Shown: one piece after another, positions 1 to 9,374 of the stretch | How the letters are laid out: each line of letters starts with the position of its first letter | Numbering within the stretch: the stretch's first letter is position 1 | From: Blattamonas nauphoetae | Taxonomy: Eukaryota > Preaxostyla > Oxymonadida | Reading direction: 5' to 3' | Length of the DNA: 64,000 nt | Assembly (NCBI GenBank): GCA_033064195.1 | Contig: JARBJD010000030.1 | Coordinates: forward strand, 1-64,000 | Position numbers and translations under genes: made by a program | The notes under the pieces: generated by a model | What the model was told of the DNA's origin: nothing | Database searches by the model: none | What the model saw: only the letters and a program-made list of their open reading frames with translations

Positions 1-250
1 CCACGCCTCTCTGCACTCGCTTCCCCTGCCCACGCCCCCTCTGCACTCCGCTCCCCTGCTCCCACGCCCCTCTGCCCTCGCCGCTTCCCCGCTCCATGCC
101 CTCTGCACCCCGCTTCCTTGCTGCACGCCACTCTCTGCACTCGCTTCGCTCCATGCCCTCTGCACTCGCGTCCCCTGCTTCACGCCCTCTGCACTCGCTT
201 CCCCGCTGCACGCCTCTGCACCCCGCTTCCTCGCTCCACGCCCTCTGCAC
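1..250. repeat. GC-rich minisatellite
   Basis: Tandem, imperfect copies of a unit of roughly 30-37 bases containing CCCTCTGCACTCGCTTCCCC and CTCCACGCC run from the window edge to about base 250. The unit length varies by small indels. Long open frames here are a by-product of the repeat and are not counted as genes. The array probably continues to the left of the window. Confidence 0.85.
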
Positions 251-1281
251 CTGCCTTACCTACCGCAACCCAAACGTATCCTGACATCTCATTCTCAGCT
301 CTCGAGATCCTATTAGCTTCTGATGTCCGTCTCTTCGAGACTTGATCTTTTCTTTCATTTCTGCCTTGAAACTTCTTCATTTCGTCTTATTTCTCGTTTC
401 ACTTTCTCCAAATCATTTCTTCATTCCCATCCTCGAGATCTCAAATCCTTACTCTCTCCACATTCTCACATCCACTCGTGAATCTCACAACAATCTCTAA
501 ATTGAATCTTGGTTTTACCCATTTCGCACGCTTCGCCACAATTCGAATGACAGACTTTCCCGGCTTGACGCGCTTTTTATACCTGTTACACCCCTTTTGC
601 ACTTCTGCACCTTAACAAGTCTTTTTCCAGCTGATGGAGGCCCGGAGCAAGATCCGACCGAGAAAATGTCAATCACTGTGATCGCACGCCAGATACCCAC
701 TATGGCCGTGCATCATCCTTCAAATTGCTCACCCCAATGTCCCAAACCCGCCCGTGATCTCGAACTCGTCATTTTGTAAATTCATACCCTCTGACCACCT
801 CCACACCACCCAACAGTTGGATTACTACACGTGCCACTCCACACTTCACCCTTTCAATGTCCCTGCATATTCATTTTAATACCCTCCACCGACCAGACCC
901 TATTCACTGTCCAGATCGGGTCGTGAACGCACAGGTCGAACACCTAACATCTCCCAACCATCTCCTCCATCGCCCAATCTCCTATCCACACTGACGAAAC
1001 AAACAACCTACCCCTCTCTGCAGCCTACACCCTCGCAACATCGACAGGACCGCAAAAACTGCACTACCTGAAATCATCGTCCGCACCGAATCGGTCTTTC
1101 CGCTCCCATTCAACAACAAAGCTAATCCACTCTCCCAGTTGATAATCTCAAACGAGATCCTTGGTGGAATGGGGAACCAGATCTCACTATTTACCAAGTA
1201 TCCACCGTCAACCACCGACCAACCTCCCAAGCTGCCTAAGCACCCTGCACATATTCACAACCCACTCAACTGCTATCAAAC
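251..1281. other. No gene recognised
   Basis: Both strands were read. The only open frames are short, low in complexity and unlike any family I know. The stretch is C-rich on the + strand up to about 1280 and shows no tRNA, transposon end or clear promoter. Confidence 0.6.
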
Positions 1282-1836
1282 ATGGAGAAAGAGGAGGAGG
1301 CCCTTCCACCACCACCAAAAGTCGGAAGGAAGACTCAGAAGGATGAATGCACGAAAATCGGGCAATGCAGAGTATTGGGATGGTTCACTGGATAGAACAA
1401 GAACACAAAACAGTCAAGGAAATCGGAATGAACCAAACCAACTGGAAAGAAGAAGGATAAAGAGGACAAGGAAGAGGAAGAAGAGAAAACTGTAGAAGTA
1501 CAGGACAGATCCGAAACACTAGAACCACCAGAAGCACATCAACCACATCTTGAAGCAGGAACTATCTCAGAACCACTATCGGACATTCAAGAGGAATCAC
1601 AAAATGAAAAGATCCGAGAGATTGGGATTCATATGGAGACACAATCGCAGAAACAAACAAAGCACAAGAAGAGAAAGAGAAACACTAGTGAAGGAAGCGA
1701 AAACAGAATTGAAGGAGGAAATGATCAATTGACGAGAAATGAAGACACTAAAGAAACGACCATCGACTCAGACACCCAGCCATATCATCCCTCAATAACC
1801 TGTCCAATCTGCTTCCAGCGATCCTACCTGTCCTGA
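1282..1836 (+). CDS. Charged low-complexity ORF, possibly a decayed gene
   Basis: One frame reads MEKEEEALPPPPKVGRKTQK from base 1282. It meets TAG at 1393-1395 and TGA at 1429-1431, then stays open from 1432 to the TGA at 1834-1836 (134 codons). The open part is rich in Lys, Glu, Gln, Thr and Ser, with a basic KHKKRKR patch, and ends in ITCPICFQRSYLS; CPIC resembles the start of a RING finger but no second Cys pair follows. The two stops could be removed by an intron, but I found no convincing GT-AG pair with a family match. I do not recognise the protein. It may be a gene remnant or simply purine-rich DNA. Confidence 0.25.
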
Positions 1837-2590
1837 ACTCACATCAGAACAAACAGATACCTTCATCTAAACCAAAGAAGAACATGAAGATCCCAACTCA
1901 CGCTAAATAGAGAACGGAGGCAGAACAAGACATTATCATTGATTGTGTGGAGTGGTCGTTGGCTCGTTTTGACTGTCATTCAGTCACGACAGTTCAGACC
2001 GTAAACCGCCACTCTCTCGCTCGCCTTATCTCTTTCACGCCACTCTCTTCTTGAGCTGCCCGAGGTGAAGGGAATGGGGATGGCTGATGAATTGGAATGG
2101 CTGTGTCGGGTAGAGTTCATTTTGACTTGTGCGAAGCTGTATCCAAAGCAAAGGACGAAAGTGGGACTCTTGAGGCAGATCCGTCGATATCAAACCACAA
2201 CACACGCAGACGAGATTAGACGCTGAGCAGCTACGGCAGGACGAGGGAGATCGTCGTCAAGTCAATTCTCCACACCCACACATTTCCAACTTCAGAAGCT
2301 CCAAACTGGAAGTGTGCATCTTTCTCGTGAATCCATTTCACTGTATTGGTTCCATGAACATTTTTCTAAAACTGTGCACATAACTCATGACTAAGTTGTC
2401 TTTCGGGCCAATAAAACGTATCGATTTGAGATGACGAAATAGAGAGCATAATCATAAAAAGACTATTGAGAACTCATTCATTCTTGACAACGATGTATTC
2501 GACAACTTTTGAAATCGAAAAACGGCCCCGTAAGAAAATGTCATAAAAGATACGATTATGGTTGGATCAGACCACATCCCGAGACTGAAC
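1837..2590. other. No gene recognised
   Basis: AT content rises through this stretch toward the virus-like element that starts near 2730. No ORF with recognisable content, RNA gene or long repeat was seen. The last part leads into a short dispersed repeat at about 2597. Confidence 0.6.
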
Positions 2591-2596
2591 AAATTT

Positions 2597-2650
2597 GCAG
2601 ATCAGAACGTCCGGAATCTTCATTTAGAAATGTAAACAATGTGAATTTGT
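2597..2650 (+). repeat. Short dispersed repeat, copy 1
   Basis: About 50 bases containing GATCAGAACGTCCGGAATCT recur in the same orientation at about 42907-42960 with a handful of substitutions. This copy lies about 80 bases before the first capsid-like gene. The weaker similarity may extend 40 bases to the left (GGATCAGA...). It may be a remnant of a mobile element end; the family is unknown. Confidence 0.5.
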
Positions 2651-2732
2651 GAAGGATTAAAGGATATTCGAAAATCGAAATGTCACTCGAACTTTTTCCG
2701 TTACGATCTCTGATGTCAAAATTTCAACCCAT

Positions 2733-2752
2733 ATTGTTTTTATTTTGATAAA
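2733..2752 (+). promoter_or_regulatory. T-rich promoter-like box before capsid-like gene 1
   Basis: TTGTTTTTATTTTGATAAA lies directly before the start codon at 2753. The same arrangement, TTTTTATTTTT followed within a few bases by ATG, occurs before nearly all genes in both element copies, so it probably includes the transcription start or initiator. Its function is inferred from position only. Confidence 0.55.
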
Positions 2753-4623
2753 ATGAACTCGCATATAACATCTGACAAACAAAAGAACAGGAGCATCATC
2801 ATTGACTGGAAATACAACAGGATCAATCAAGTACACAAGAGATGACATTGGTCAAATTCAACAGCAACTCATGTCTGAGCATCACATCAATTACCTTCTG
2901 AATGATGGAGCACATAGTACTTCCATTCAAGAATTGAAACCATCTGAGAATTCACGCTTCTACAAAGGACAGGAAATAATCATTCCGTTGACTGGAAATC
3001 AAGACATTTGTCAAATCGATGATTCCTTCATTACTTTCTCAATGACAGCGACATTGAAAGTCAACAACTGGAAACAAACTGCAGGAAAAATTGGCTCGTA
3101 CATGAATGAAAGGATATTCATCTTCGTTGGACTCAAACATTCGGCATCAATATTTCGTGACCTTACTGTTCTTCACAACAATCAGAGAATAGTCAGCACA
3201 ACAACCAATGACGTATCAATGGAGTCTCACATCTACAATATGATCAAACCGAAGAGTCAATTGGAGAATCGAAAGCATTGTCACACACCTTGGCAAAATG
3301 CTTGGAATCATGATGAATCGGTTGCTGGTGTTTATATTCCTTTATCAGACTTCACAACAACGTCTGGAACTGGTGTCTTCAAAGACACAATTGATGTACC
3401 AATTCGCGTGTCAATCAATCTTGAAGATCTTCTCATATTCTCAGGCATGACTGACTATCCAAGATGTCTCTTTGGAGATCTGAAATTGAGTGTTCACATA
3501 AATGAAGATGCATTCGTGTGTTGTCCTGTGAATCCTGAACTGACATTGAAAATACACTCTCGTTATTGATCAGTGAATATACATCAAAGTTACCTCCCAT
3601 CCGAGATTCACTTGTTTATTGTAATCGTGATCGTCCAACCTTCATTCCATATCTCGTCCCCATGTACAAAGAACTTCGTTCAAATCGGTCAATCATTTAA
3701 GATCATGGCAGTCAAACAAGATTGTGTATATACACATCCGACTGGTATTACCTCGGAACCTTCCCTGATGAACAATACATTTCTCTCAACATTATGGATT
3801 ATCGCATTGATGATGTGTATTGCATGAGTGCTGGATACAAAATGAAAGAAATTGCGAAAGAGAATCTGAAGCAGATGTATCAGAATCGTCCTGGAACAAT
3901 TCCAGCTGAAAGATCTCATTCTATCCATTTCAGAAGACACCAACGGCAACAGGAATTGATTGTACTCAACAGATGGTTCTCGTAAATGCCAAGGATATTA
4001 TGCTCCTGTTCCGTCACTATGATAATGAAGTCACATGTTTCCATAATCCAATGCAGAAGAATATCCAAGTGAATCTCCTCAACAAATACTATCCAGAACA
4101 ACCGACTACAACTATTGGAGCTCGTTTCTATCAGTTTGCATTGTCGACTCTCAATCTTGATTCATACCTTACTGTTCCAGATGATTTGGAGCGATCACTT
4201 ACAGATTCACTCGTTGATGAGAAACTCACAGGTGATCAGAATTATCCAAATGAAACAATGACAAGAGTACGTCCGATTCATGACAATACTGATTTTCTTT
4301 TATGCTTTTCAACACAGCGAAGTGGGTGTCCAACAAACTGTAATGATTCGATCAGTTCCAGAGGTCAGAATGTTCCAGTCACTTTGAGATCTCAGCCAAT
4401 ATATCAAGGAGTGATTGACACATACTATAATGTTCAAAATCCAAGTCAGCAAATTGATAAAAGCGATGGTTTTATGACTAAATTTACACATCCTCCTGCA
4501 CCCATTTTAGCAACAACTGCAACAACTTGGTGGGTATTACGATACAGCAATGGTGAACCGAAAGTTGAGTACTATCCTAATCACACACTGAAAGCGTTAC
4601 ACAAAGATTTGGGAATCATGTAG
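2753..4623 (+). pseudogene. Capsid-like protein 1 of element copy 1 (broken)
   Basis: Homologous along its length to the 627-residue protein of copy 2 (55276-57159, minus). Recognisable blocks include NYLLNDGAHSTSIQELKPSE near the N-terminus, FGDLKLSVHINEDAF in the middle, and a C-terminal TTWWVLRYSN followed by KVEYYPNHTLKAL. It is a paralogue of the neighbouring capsid-like gene 2. A double-jelly-roll major capsid role is inferred from size, pairing and company (packaging ATPase, fibre) in copy 2. The copy is broken by a few breaks. Confidence 0.7.
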
Positions 4624-4651
4624 AGACAAAACAGTAAAAGAAAATAATGAT

Positions 4652-4674
4652 ATTGTATTTTTATTTTTCTATAA
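4652..4674 (+). promoter_or_regulatory. T-rich promoter-like box before capsid-like gene 2
   Basis: ATTGTATTTTTATTTTTCT and then ATAA run straight into the ATG at 4675. The box before the matching gene of copy 2 (55229-55251, minus strand) is nearly identical, which marks it as conserved between two otherwise diverged copies. Confidence 0.6.
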
Positions 4675-6382
4675 ATGAGAAGTATCAGATCAAATCAATC
4701 CAAACCAACATCGACATTAATTGAGCAAATCGAAGTGCAATCATATCTGCCAAAGCAATGGGATTCGGAACCTCATGTATATTCAATTCAAGAAGTTCAT
4801 AATACCAATCCTCCTATGCCATGTGGAATTGGTGATGAGATTGAAGTTCCATTGTGCTATGATGGTCATCATGTGACTGAGTTTGCGAAGAGTCATTTGC
4901 GAATTGATCTCACTGTGACTGTTCCAGTTCACAAACCTCCGGATACGTACGTTACACGACACGTTGGAATGTACGGAATGTTCTTCGGATATAAATCATC
5001 ATCAGATGCAATTAGAGATATGAGACTGGTTGATAGTCAAGGAAACATTATTGACAACACACTCCAGAATAATCACATCCATGAATCATTTCTGTATCAC
5101 ACATTCAAGTCACATGAAGAGAAAAACAACATGAAGCATTGCTATAGTCTTTGGGAAAATGTCCAGAGAATGGATCCAAGCGTATGTGGATACTACTATA
5201 CACCGTTATGCTCGAGTGCTTCAGATTTACCGGAAACAATCACATTTACAATTCCACTGGTTATTCCGTTTGTGAATTTACTTCCACTGAGTACCTTTGA
5301 TCAGTATCCAAATTCCCTCTTTGGCAATCTACGATTGAGATTTCACTTGACAACTGATTCACTTGTGTATTGTCCCATTCGACCTTCAACTGTGATTCGA
5401 AAATCAATTCAAGATACAACTGATGAAGGAGATATGACACCAATGCTTAATGTCGGTTCTTCTCGAATGTCACTTATGCATGACGGAGAGTTCTGCATTT
5501 TGACTCAGGAATTTACCCAAATCGGAAATCCAGTCTGGCAATATGGTGCGTTTGAAAAGAAGATGCAATGGCTGATAAACCAGCAATCATCCAGTATATA
5601 TCAAGAACCTACACAGTTCTGAATTCATCTGTTGAAAAGTAACGACAATTTGCTACGGATATCAAATCACCGATGCAACAAAACAATCCCTATTCAACAC
5701 ATATTCAAAGACTCTTTATGTTCTGAAAGCAGAAAGAATTGACACACAATCATTTCAATCAAAAGCGAATGCCATGGGAGTGAGATCAAACATCAGCATC
5801 AAACTCAACAATCTCATGAATCTCATGTGCTTGTTCCCTGAAAGACCAAATGAATGTACAGTCTTCAGAAATCCTCACTACGTTGGTCAATTCGAAATGC
5901 TTGGATCCAACTTTCCCAATTTCCCAATGTCAACACTCTCACCAGAGTTCTATCAAATGATGATGGTGAATGGTGATTTCATTGGTTGTTCAGCAACAGA
6001 AGAGTTCGAAAATTCTATTTGTCATTCTCGCCTTGAAAAAGACTTCAACGGAGTTGAACGTCAATTTGTGAGAAAAAGAGCTGTGACGGATGCAACCTGT
6101 TTCACTTTCATGGTTCCAACAGATCGAAGTGAAATTGCAGGTGGTGAAGAAGGTATATCGACAGCAGAATCGGTGAACATTGTCTATCGAGGAACACCAA
6201 TCAATCAGGGCACTCTGGATCCATATTTCACATCAACCAAAGATGGACCACCTCCACCAATTCTAGCACTACATCAGGCTACATACTGGTTGTTCTGGAT
6301 TGAAAATGGACAACCACGAGTGCGATATGTCATTGATCGTCGTCTCCAAGAAGCGTATGAAGAAGTGAAGAGAGGGTATTAA
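4675..6382 (+). pseudogene. Capsid-like protein 2 of element copy 1 (broken)
   Basis: Matches the 567-residue protein of copy 2 (53525-55228, minus) from MRSIRSNQSKPTST at the start to QPRVRYVIDRRLQEA at the end. Shared landmarks include SSDAIRDMRLVDSQGNIIDN, HESFLYHTFKSHEEKNNMKH and YFTSTKDGPPPPILALHQAT. The last block mirrors the C-terminus of capsid-like protein 1 (aromatic pair, N/D, xPRVxY), showing that the two genes arose by duplication. A capsid role is inferred. The gene is broken by one or a few breaks. Confidence 0.7.
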
Positions 6383-6392
6383 TGATAAAAGT

Positions 6393-6416
6393 GTTTTTTG
6401 ATTTTTTTTATTTTTG
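6393..6416 (+). promoter_or_regulatory. T-rich promoter-like box before small gene
   Basis: GTTTTTTGATTTTTTTTATT and then TTTG lie 12 bases before the ATG at 6428. The box supports starting the small protein at MVKRYFS (6428), which is also where the copy-2 protein begins, and not further upstream in the same open frame. Confidence 0.5.
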
Positions 6417-6427
6417 CTAAAAGAACC

Positions 6428-6838
6428 ATGGTTAAACGATACTTCTCAATTCAGAATTCTCACACTGCTCAATTTCCTCATGATTTTGTCAATTCCCGAA
6501 AACAAAAATATATTTACTTCCTCGACTGCAAACTCATACATGTGAAGGAAGAAATTGGCAGTACATCCACAATCATCTCCAAAGATATTCCTCAGAATTA
6601 CACCATTCACGCTGATTGGATCCAGACTGATGCACACAATGATTCGTACGTTGCTTTCTGCAACGAACAGATTGCGAAACGAAAGAAGTGGGAATTAACT
6701 ACTCGACAATCAATAGTGAAGATCTGGTTCAAAGACAGTTCTGGTGAATCTATTGAGATGGAGACATCAGAGACGATCAATGGAAAAATAATCAAGGAGT
6801 ACTATGAATGTCTTGTTGATCTCATGTTGGAGTATTAA
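6428..6838 (+). CDS. Small conserved protein of element copy 1
   Basis: A 136-residue ORF that looks whole. It starts MVKRYFSIQNSHTAQFPHDF and closely matches the 136-residue protein of copy 2 (53040-53450, minus), both in length and in most residues. It is mixed alpha/beta in composition with no signal peptide or membrane segment. It follows capsid-like gene 2 by 45 bases in both copies, which suggests a virion or assembly role, but I do not recognise a family. It is the only gene of copy 1 that reads cleanly over its full length, a contrast with the broken capsid-like genes beside it. Confidence 0.6.
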   Translation: MVKRYFSIQNSHTAQFPHDFVNSRKQKYIYFLDCKLIHVKEEIGSTSTIISKDIPQNYTIHADWIQTDAHNDSYVAFCNEQIAKRKKWELTTRQSIVKIWFKDSSGESIEMETSETINGKIIKEYYECLVDLMLEY

Positions 6839-6907
6839 ACTGCGTATTCTATTTTTCAATTGACATTCTTCACCAAAAACAAAAATAGCCGTTGAGTAGT
6901 TCCTTTT

Positions 6908-7205
6908 CATGCATGTGTGAGTTCCCTATGGACACCCCGATACCCCTTTGGGGACGATCTATCTCAATCCTTCTCAATGACTGCTACGCTCTCACAGAGA
7001 ATAGCGAAGTCCTTGAAGGGATAAGTCTTGGGTGGGCATGATTTACGGTCCAATTCACTGTAGAGAATCTGAAGCCAACATGAACCCCGGGGCGGATTCC
7101 TAGAAATCCACCGTCTCCAATCCAACCTTCAATTCGTTCTACGCATCAGTCACGAGGGCACCATTTTGCCTGAGTATCTTGGAACGTTACGTCGAGGTCT
7201 CACAC
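6908..7205. repeat. Unnamed repeat R, copy A
   Basis: First of three related copies (also about 7858-8115 and 8198-8455). Shared landmarks in order: CCCGATAC(C/T)CCTTTGGGGA, CTTGAAGGG(A/T)TAAGTCTTGG, GGGCATGATTTACGG, AACATGAACCCCGGGGCGGA, TTCAATTCGTTCTACGCAT and GGGCACCATTTTGCCTGAGT. This copy carries an extra internal stretch, so it is longer. GC content is well above the flanks, and the conserved blocks include short self-complementary runs (CCCC...GGGG), so an RNA-coding origin is possible. I could not match it to rRNA, SRP RNA or RNase P RNA. Confidence 0.8.
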
Positions 7206-7286
7206 TTGCACTAACTGGACCTACTCTTCATATGCAAAATATAAAATTCAATTAAAAAATCAATGTTAATTTTGTGAACACCCAAA

Positions 7287-7633
7287 TCATCCTAAATTCT
7301 TCTCTGAAGGAACAGGAAGCTGCTTGTACTCACCAACGAGCTCACAGTTGTACTTCCTCAGTTCATTCTCCACAAACGATTGAGTGTAGTGTCGACGTTG
7401 TGACATGTGTGGTCTGTTTCCTTGTTTCCACAACTTTGGTTTTATCCTCCACTCAACACCTTCATGAACATAGATGACTGGGATATTGTGTCTGACATAC
7501 TCAGAGACGAGTTCACAGTTCTCTTCTTTCATTGACTGAATCAAAGCTTGCTTGGCATCTGTTCGACGTTTTTCGCTCCCCTTTGGAGGGTTCGAAGTCT
7601 TTGCGAGACATATGTAGTATTCACTGTTGTCAT
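7287..7633 (-). pseudogene. W/Y-rich repeat-domain gene of element copy 1 (broken)
   Basis: On the minus strand this reads through EENCELVSEYVRHNIPVIYV, HEGVEWRIKPKLWK and QRRHYTQSFVENELRKYNCE. It is clearly related to the gene at 45981-46574 and to the fragment at 52018-52160 that flanks copy 2. Each unit has the pattern x(E)NCELVxEY, a P/V-x-Y-x-x-EG-x-x-W stretch and W-x-x-G-x-RPH. Such short W/G repeats are seen in DNA-binding modules linked to mobile elements, but I cannot name the family. A T-rich box lies upstream at 7634-7670. The gene looks broken. Confidence 0.6.
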
Positions 7634-7670
7634 TTAATACAAATTAAAAAATCAAAAAAAATAAAAATGA
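7634..7670 (-). promoter_or_regulatory. T-rich promoter-like box before repeat-domain gene
   Basis: On the minus strand a TTTTTATTTTTTTTGATTTT box is followed by TTAATTTGTATTAA and the start codon. The last part is repeated almost exactly at 49508-49533, left of the LRR element, which shows that those two places are homologous. Confidence 0.5.
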
Positions 7671-7857
7671 AATGTGAAGTGAAGTGTTGAGAACTTTTTA
7701 TTTGTTTGTTCCTTGTAGTGCCAGCTTTCATCTTGCTTCTTTCATTTTTGATTCTTTCTTCCGTGTTTCATTTTTCATTCATTCAATTCATCGTTCGTTC
7801 TTTCATTTTTCAATCATTCAATCATTCATCATTCAATTTTTCAAGTTTGTATGATTG

Positions 7858-8115
7858 TACCATGAGACAACCCGATACTCCTTTGGGGATCATTCTATCA
7901 TGATCCTACTCAATGACTACTGCTGGCGAAGTCCTTGAAGGGTTAAGTCTTGGGTGGGCATGATTTACGGACACATCTAAGTGCGGCCAACATGAACCCC
8001 GGGGCGGATTCCTAGAAATCCACCGTCTCCAATTCAACCTTCAATTCGTTCTACGCATCAATCACGAGGGCACCATTTTGCCTGAGTATCAAGGGAAATT
8101 ACGTCGAGGTATCAT
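7858..8115. repeat. Unnamed repeat R, copy B
   Basis: Second copy of repeat R, in direct orientation with copy C and about 340 bases before it. It lacks the extra internal stretch of copy A and is very close to copy C through TATCATGATCCTACTCAATG and the CGAGGGCACCATTTTGCC block. The spacer between B and C is made of ATTCAATCATTC-like low-complexity DNA, as is the sequence before B. Confidence 0.8.
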
Positions 8116-8197
8116 TTTTCAACTTGAAATTCAATCATTCAAGCCTTCATCGTTCAATCGTTCATCATTTCCTTTATCAAGTCTTTGTATGATTGTA

Positions 8198-8455
8198 CCG
8201 TAGGACAACCCGATACTCCTTTGGGGATCACTCTATCATGATCCTACTCAATGACTACTGCTGGCGAATTCCTTGAAGGGCTAAGGTATTGGGGGCATGA
8301 TTTACGGTCACATTGAAGTGATGCCCACAGTGAACCCCCGGGGACAACCTCCCAGTTCGTCCCGCTCCAATCCAACCTTCAATTCGTTCTACGCATTAGC
8401 CACGAGGGCACCATTTTGCCTGAGTATCAAGGGAAATTACGTCGAGGTTTCATAC
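8198..8455. repeat. Unnamed repeat R, copy C
   Basis: Third copy, in the same orientation. It contains the same ordered blocks as copies A and B with scattered substitutions and ends at TTACGTCGAGGTTTCATACT. Right after it comes a run of GAATTTTT-type simple sequence (about 8465-8535). Copies B and C plus their spacers look like a local tandem duplication of a unit of about 340 bases. Confidence 0.8.
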
Positions 8456-8566
8456 TTCAACTTTTTGGAAATTTTGAATTTTTGAATTTTGAATTTTTGA
8501 AATTTGAATTTTTGAATTTTTGAATTTTTGTTGTGAACGTTTTGAAATTTTGCCGAAAGTTTTGCC

Positions 8567-8648
8567 GATGGCGGGATTCGATCCCACGGCTCAAAGGCCG
8601 AGTGTACCTTTAGACCTCCCGCTCTACCTACTGTGCTAGGAGGTCCTG
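8567..8648 (-). other. tRNA-like sequence
   Basis: On the minus strand this has a textbook A-box-like D arm, TAGCACAGTAGGTAGAGCG, and a T arm GTGGGATCGAATCCCGC. The acceptor ends do not pair as in a normal tRNA, while GACCTCC near the 5' end can pair with GGAGGTC after the D arm, so it is more likely a tRNA-derived repeat (SINE-like) or tRNA relic than a working tRNA. The A and B boxes could still drive RNA polymerase III. Confidence 0.5.
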
Positions 8649-8687
8649 GAAATGCCAGATTTTTCCAATGCCTTGTACCTCGAATTT

Positions 8688-8925
8688 TCAGATCTGCTAT
8701 ATATTCCTTTTTTTGTCCACCTTTCTACCCTCGTTAAAAGCACGACTTTTCACGGGAGCGACTTTGCTATATATTGATTTTTCGTCACATTTTCAAATTT
8801 TCCAATCTACTATATATTCCTTCTTTTGGTCACTTTTTTTACCCTCGTTAAAAGCACGACTTTTCACGTCAGTAATTTTACTATATATTGAATTTATTGA
8901 CAAAGTTTTCAAATTTTAAATCTGC
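8688..8925. repeat. Tandem duplication, unit about 117 bases
   Basis: Two adjacent copies share TCTGCTATATATTCCTT / TCTACTATATATTCCTT, then TACCCTCGTTAAAAGCACGA and CTTTTCACG, then CTATATATTGA. A third unit begins (AAATCTGCTATATAG) at about 8918 and stops. CTATATA occurs twice per unit. Confidence 0.75.
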
Positions 8926-9012
8926 TATATAGTCTCGCCAGAGGCTTCGAACCCTCACGGGTGAGAGGACTTTTTCGGGTACAAGGCTTCTGATTTTTCG
9001 GAATATTTTCAA

Positions 9013-9096
9013 GACCGGATAGTTTAGTGGTAGTAGTGAGTGCACGCACTACGACTACTAAGCTGAAGGTCCCAAGTTCAATTCCTGGCGGAAGCA
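9013..9096 (+). other. tRNA-like sequence
   Basis: GACCGGATAGTTTAGTGGTAG is a good A-box region and GGTCCCAAGTTCAATTCCTG a good B-box region. Between them is a long imperfect hairpin (TAGTAGTGAGTGC against GCACTACGACTACTA) in place of a normal anticodon arm. It therefore looks like a tRNA-derived promoter head of a short repeat and not a functional tRNA. The element body probably continues to about 9264. Confidence 0.5.
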
Positions 9097-9264
9097 TTTA
9101 ATTTCACATATCACTGCCCTTTGGCATGGTCTAGGCCCTTGGCAAGACCAACGTACGTCTCCGGATCTCAAACCGATAAAAATGAGTTCCGATGCCGGTC
9201 TAAAAGGGACCGATGAGAAGGGTCGCAACCTTCGGAACCTTGAAAAATACACCAGCTTCCGCCA
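9085..9264 (+). repeat. Inverted-repeat-bounded segment, possible SINE body
   Basis: GGCGGAAGC at 9087-9095 is answered by GCTTCCGCC at about 9255-9263, so a transcript could close into one structure of about 175 bases. Inside are further short complements (GGTC.TAGGCCCTTGGCAAGACC-type). It directly follows the tRNA-like head, which is how a tRNA-derived SINE with a structured body would be arranged. Confidence 0.4.
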
Positions 9265-9374
9265 AAATCAAGGTTTTTGCTTTTTGAAAATTTTTGAAAA
9301 TTTGCTTCAACTTGAAAGTATGAAGTAACTGAACTCTGGAAGAGAATATTTCTCTAAGTTTGACAACTTTCTGA

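Larger units (their letters stand above)
2733..7670 (+). mobile_element. Polinton-like capsid-bearing element, copy 1 (broken fossil)
   Basis: This is a partial copy of the element that is fuller at 49.5-61.3 kb. Parts in order: capsid-like gene 1 (2753-4623), capsid-like gene 2 (4675-6382), a 136-residue small gene (6428-6838), then a W/Y-rich repeat-domain gene on the minus strand (7287-7633). Relative order and orientation match copy 2, but the fibre, ATPase and small structural genes of copy 2 are absent. Each gene is preceded by a T-rich box. The element is broken, with a handful of breaks in all, concentrated in the two capsid-like genes. Proteins of the two copies agree at most positions by eye but clearly differ, so the copies are old relative to each other and not a recent duplication. 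The placement in the Polinton-like group is inference from gene content; no polymerase or terminal repeat was found here. Confidence 0.75.

Noticed and set aside
1-380. Overlapping ORFs of 60-75 codons in the minisatellite
   Set aside because: They are by-products of tandem repeats without stops; composition is only His/Pro/Ser/Leu/Cys.
6908-8455. Fragments of 18S, 28S or 5S rRNA
   Set aside because: None of the universally conserved rRNA blocks I know are present on either strand.
8567-8648. A functional tRNA gene
   Set aside because: A and B boxes are good, but the acceptor ends do not pair and no proper anticodon arm can be drawn.
9195-9245. Possible hammerhead ribozyme: CCGATGAGAAGG...CCTTCGGAAC
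   Set aside because: The layout resembles CUGAUGAG-stem II-CGAAAC, but U4 is C and the GAA box reads GGA, stem I has about one pair and stem III about three. Core bases needed for cleavage are changed.
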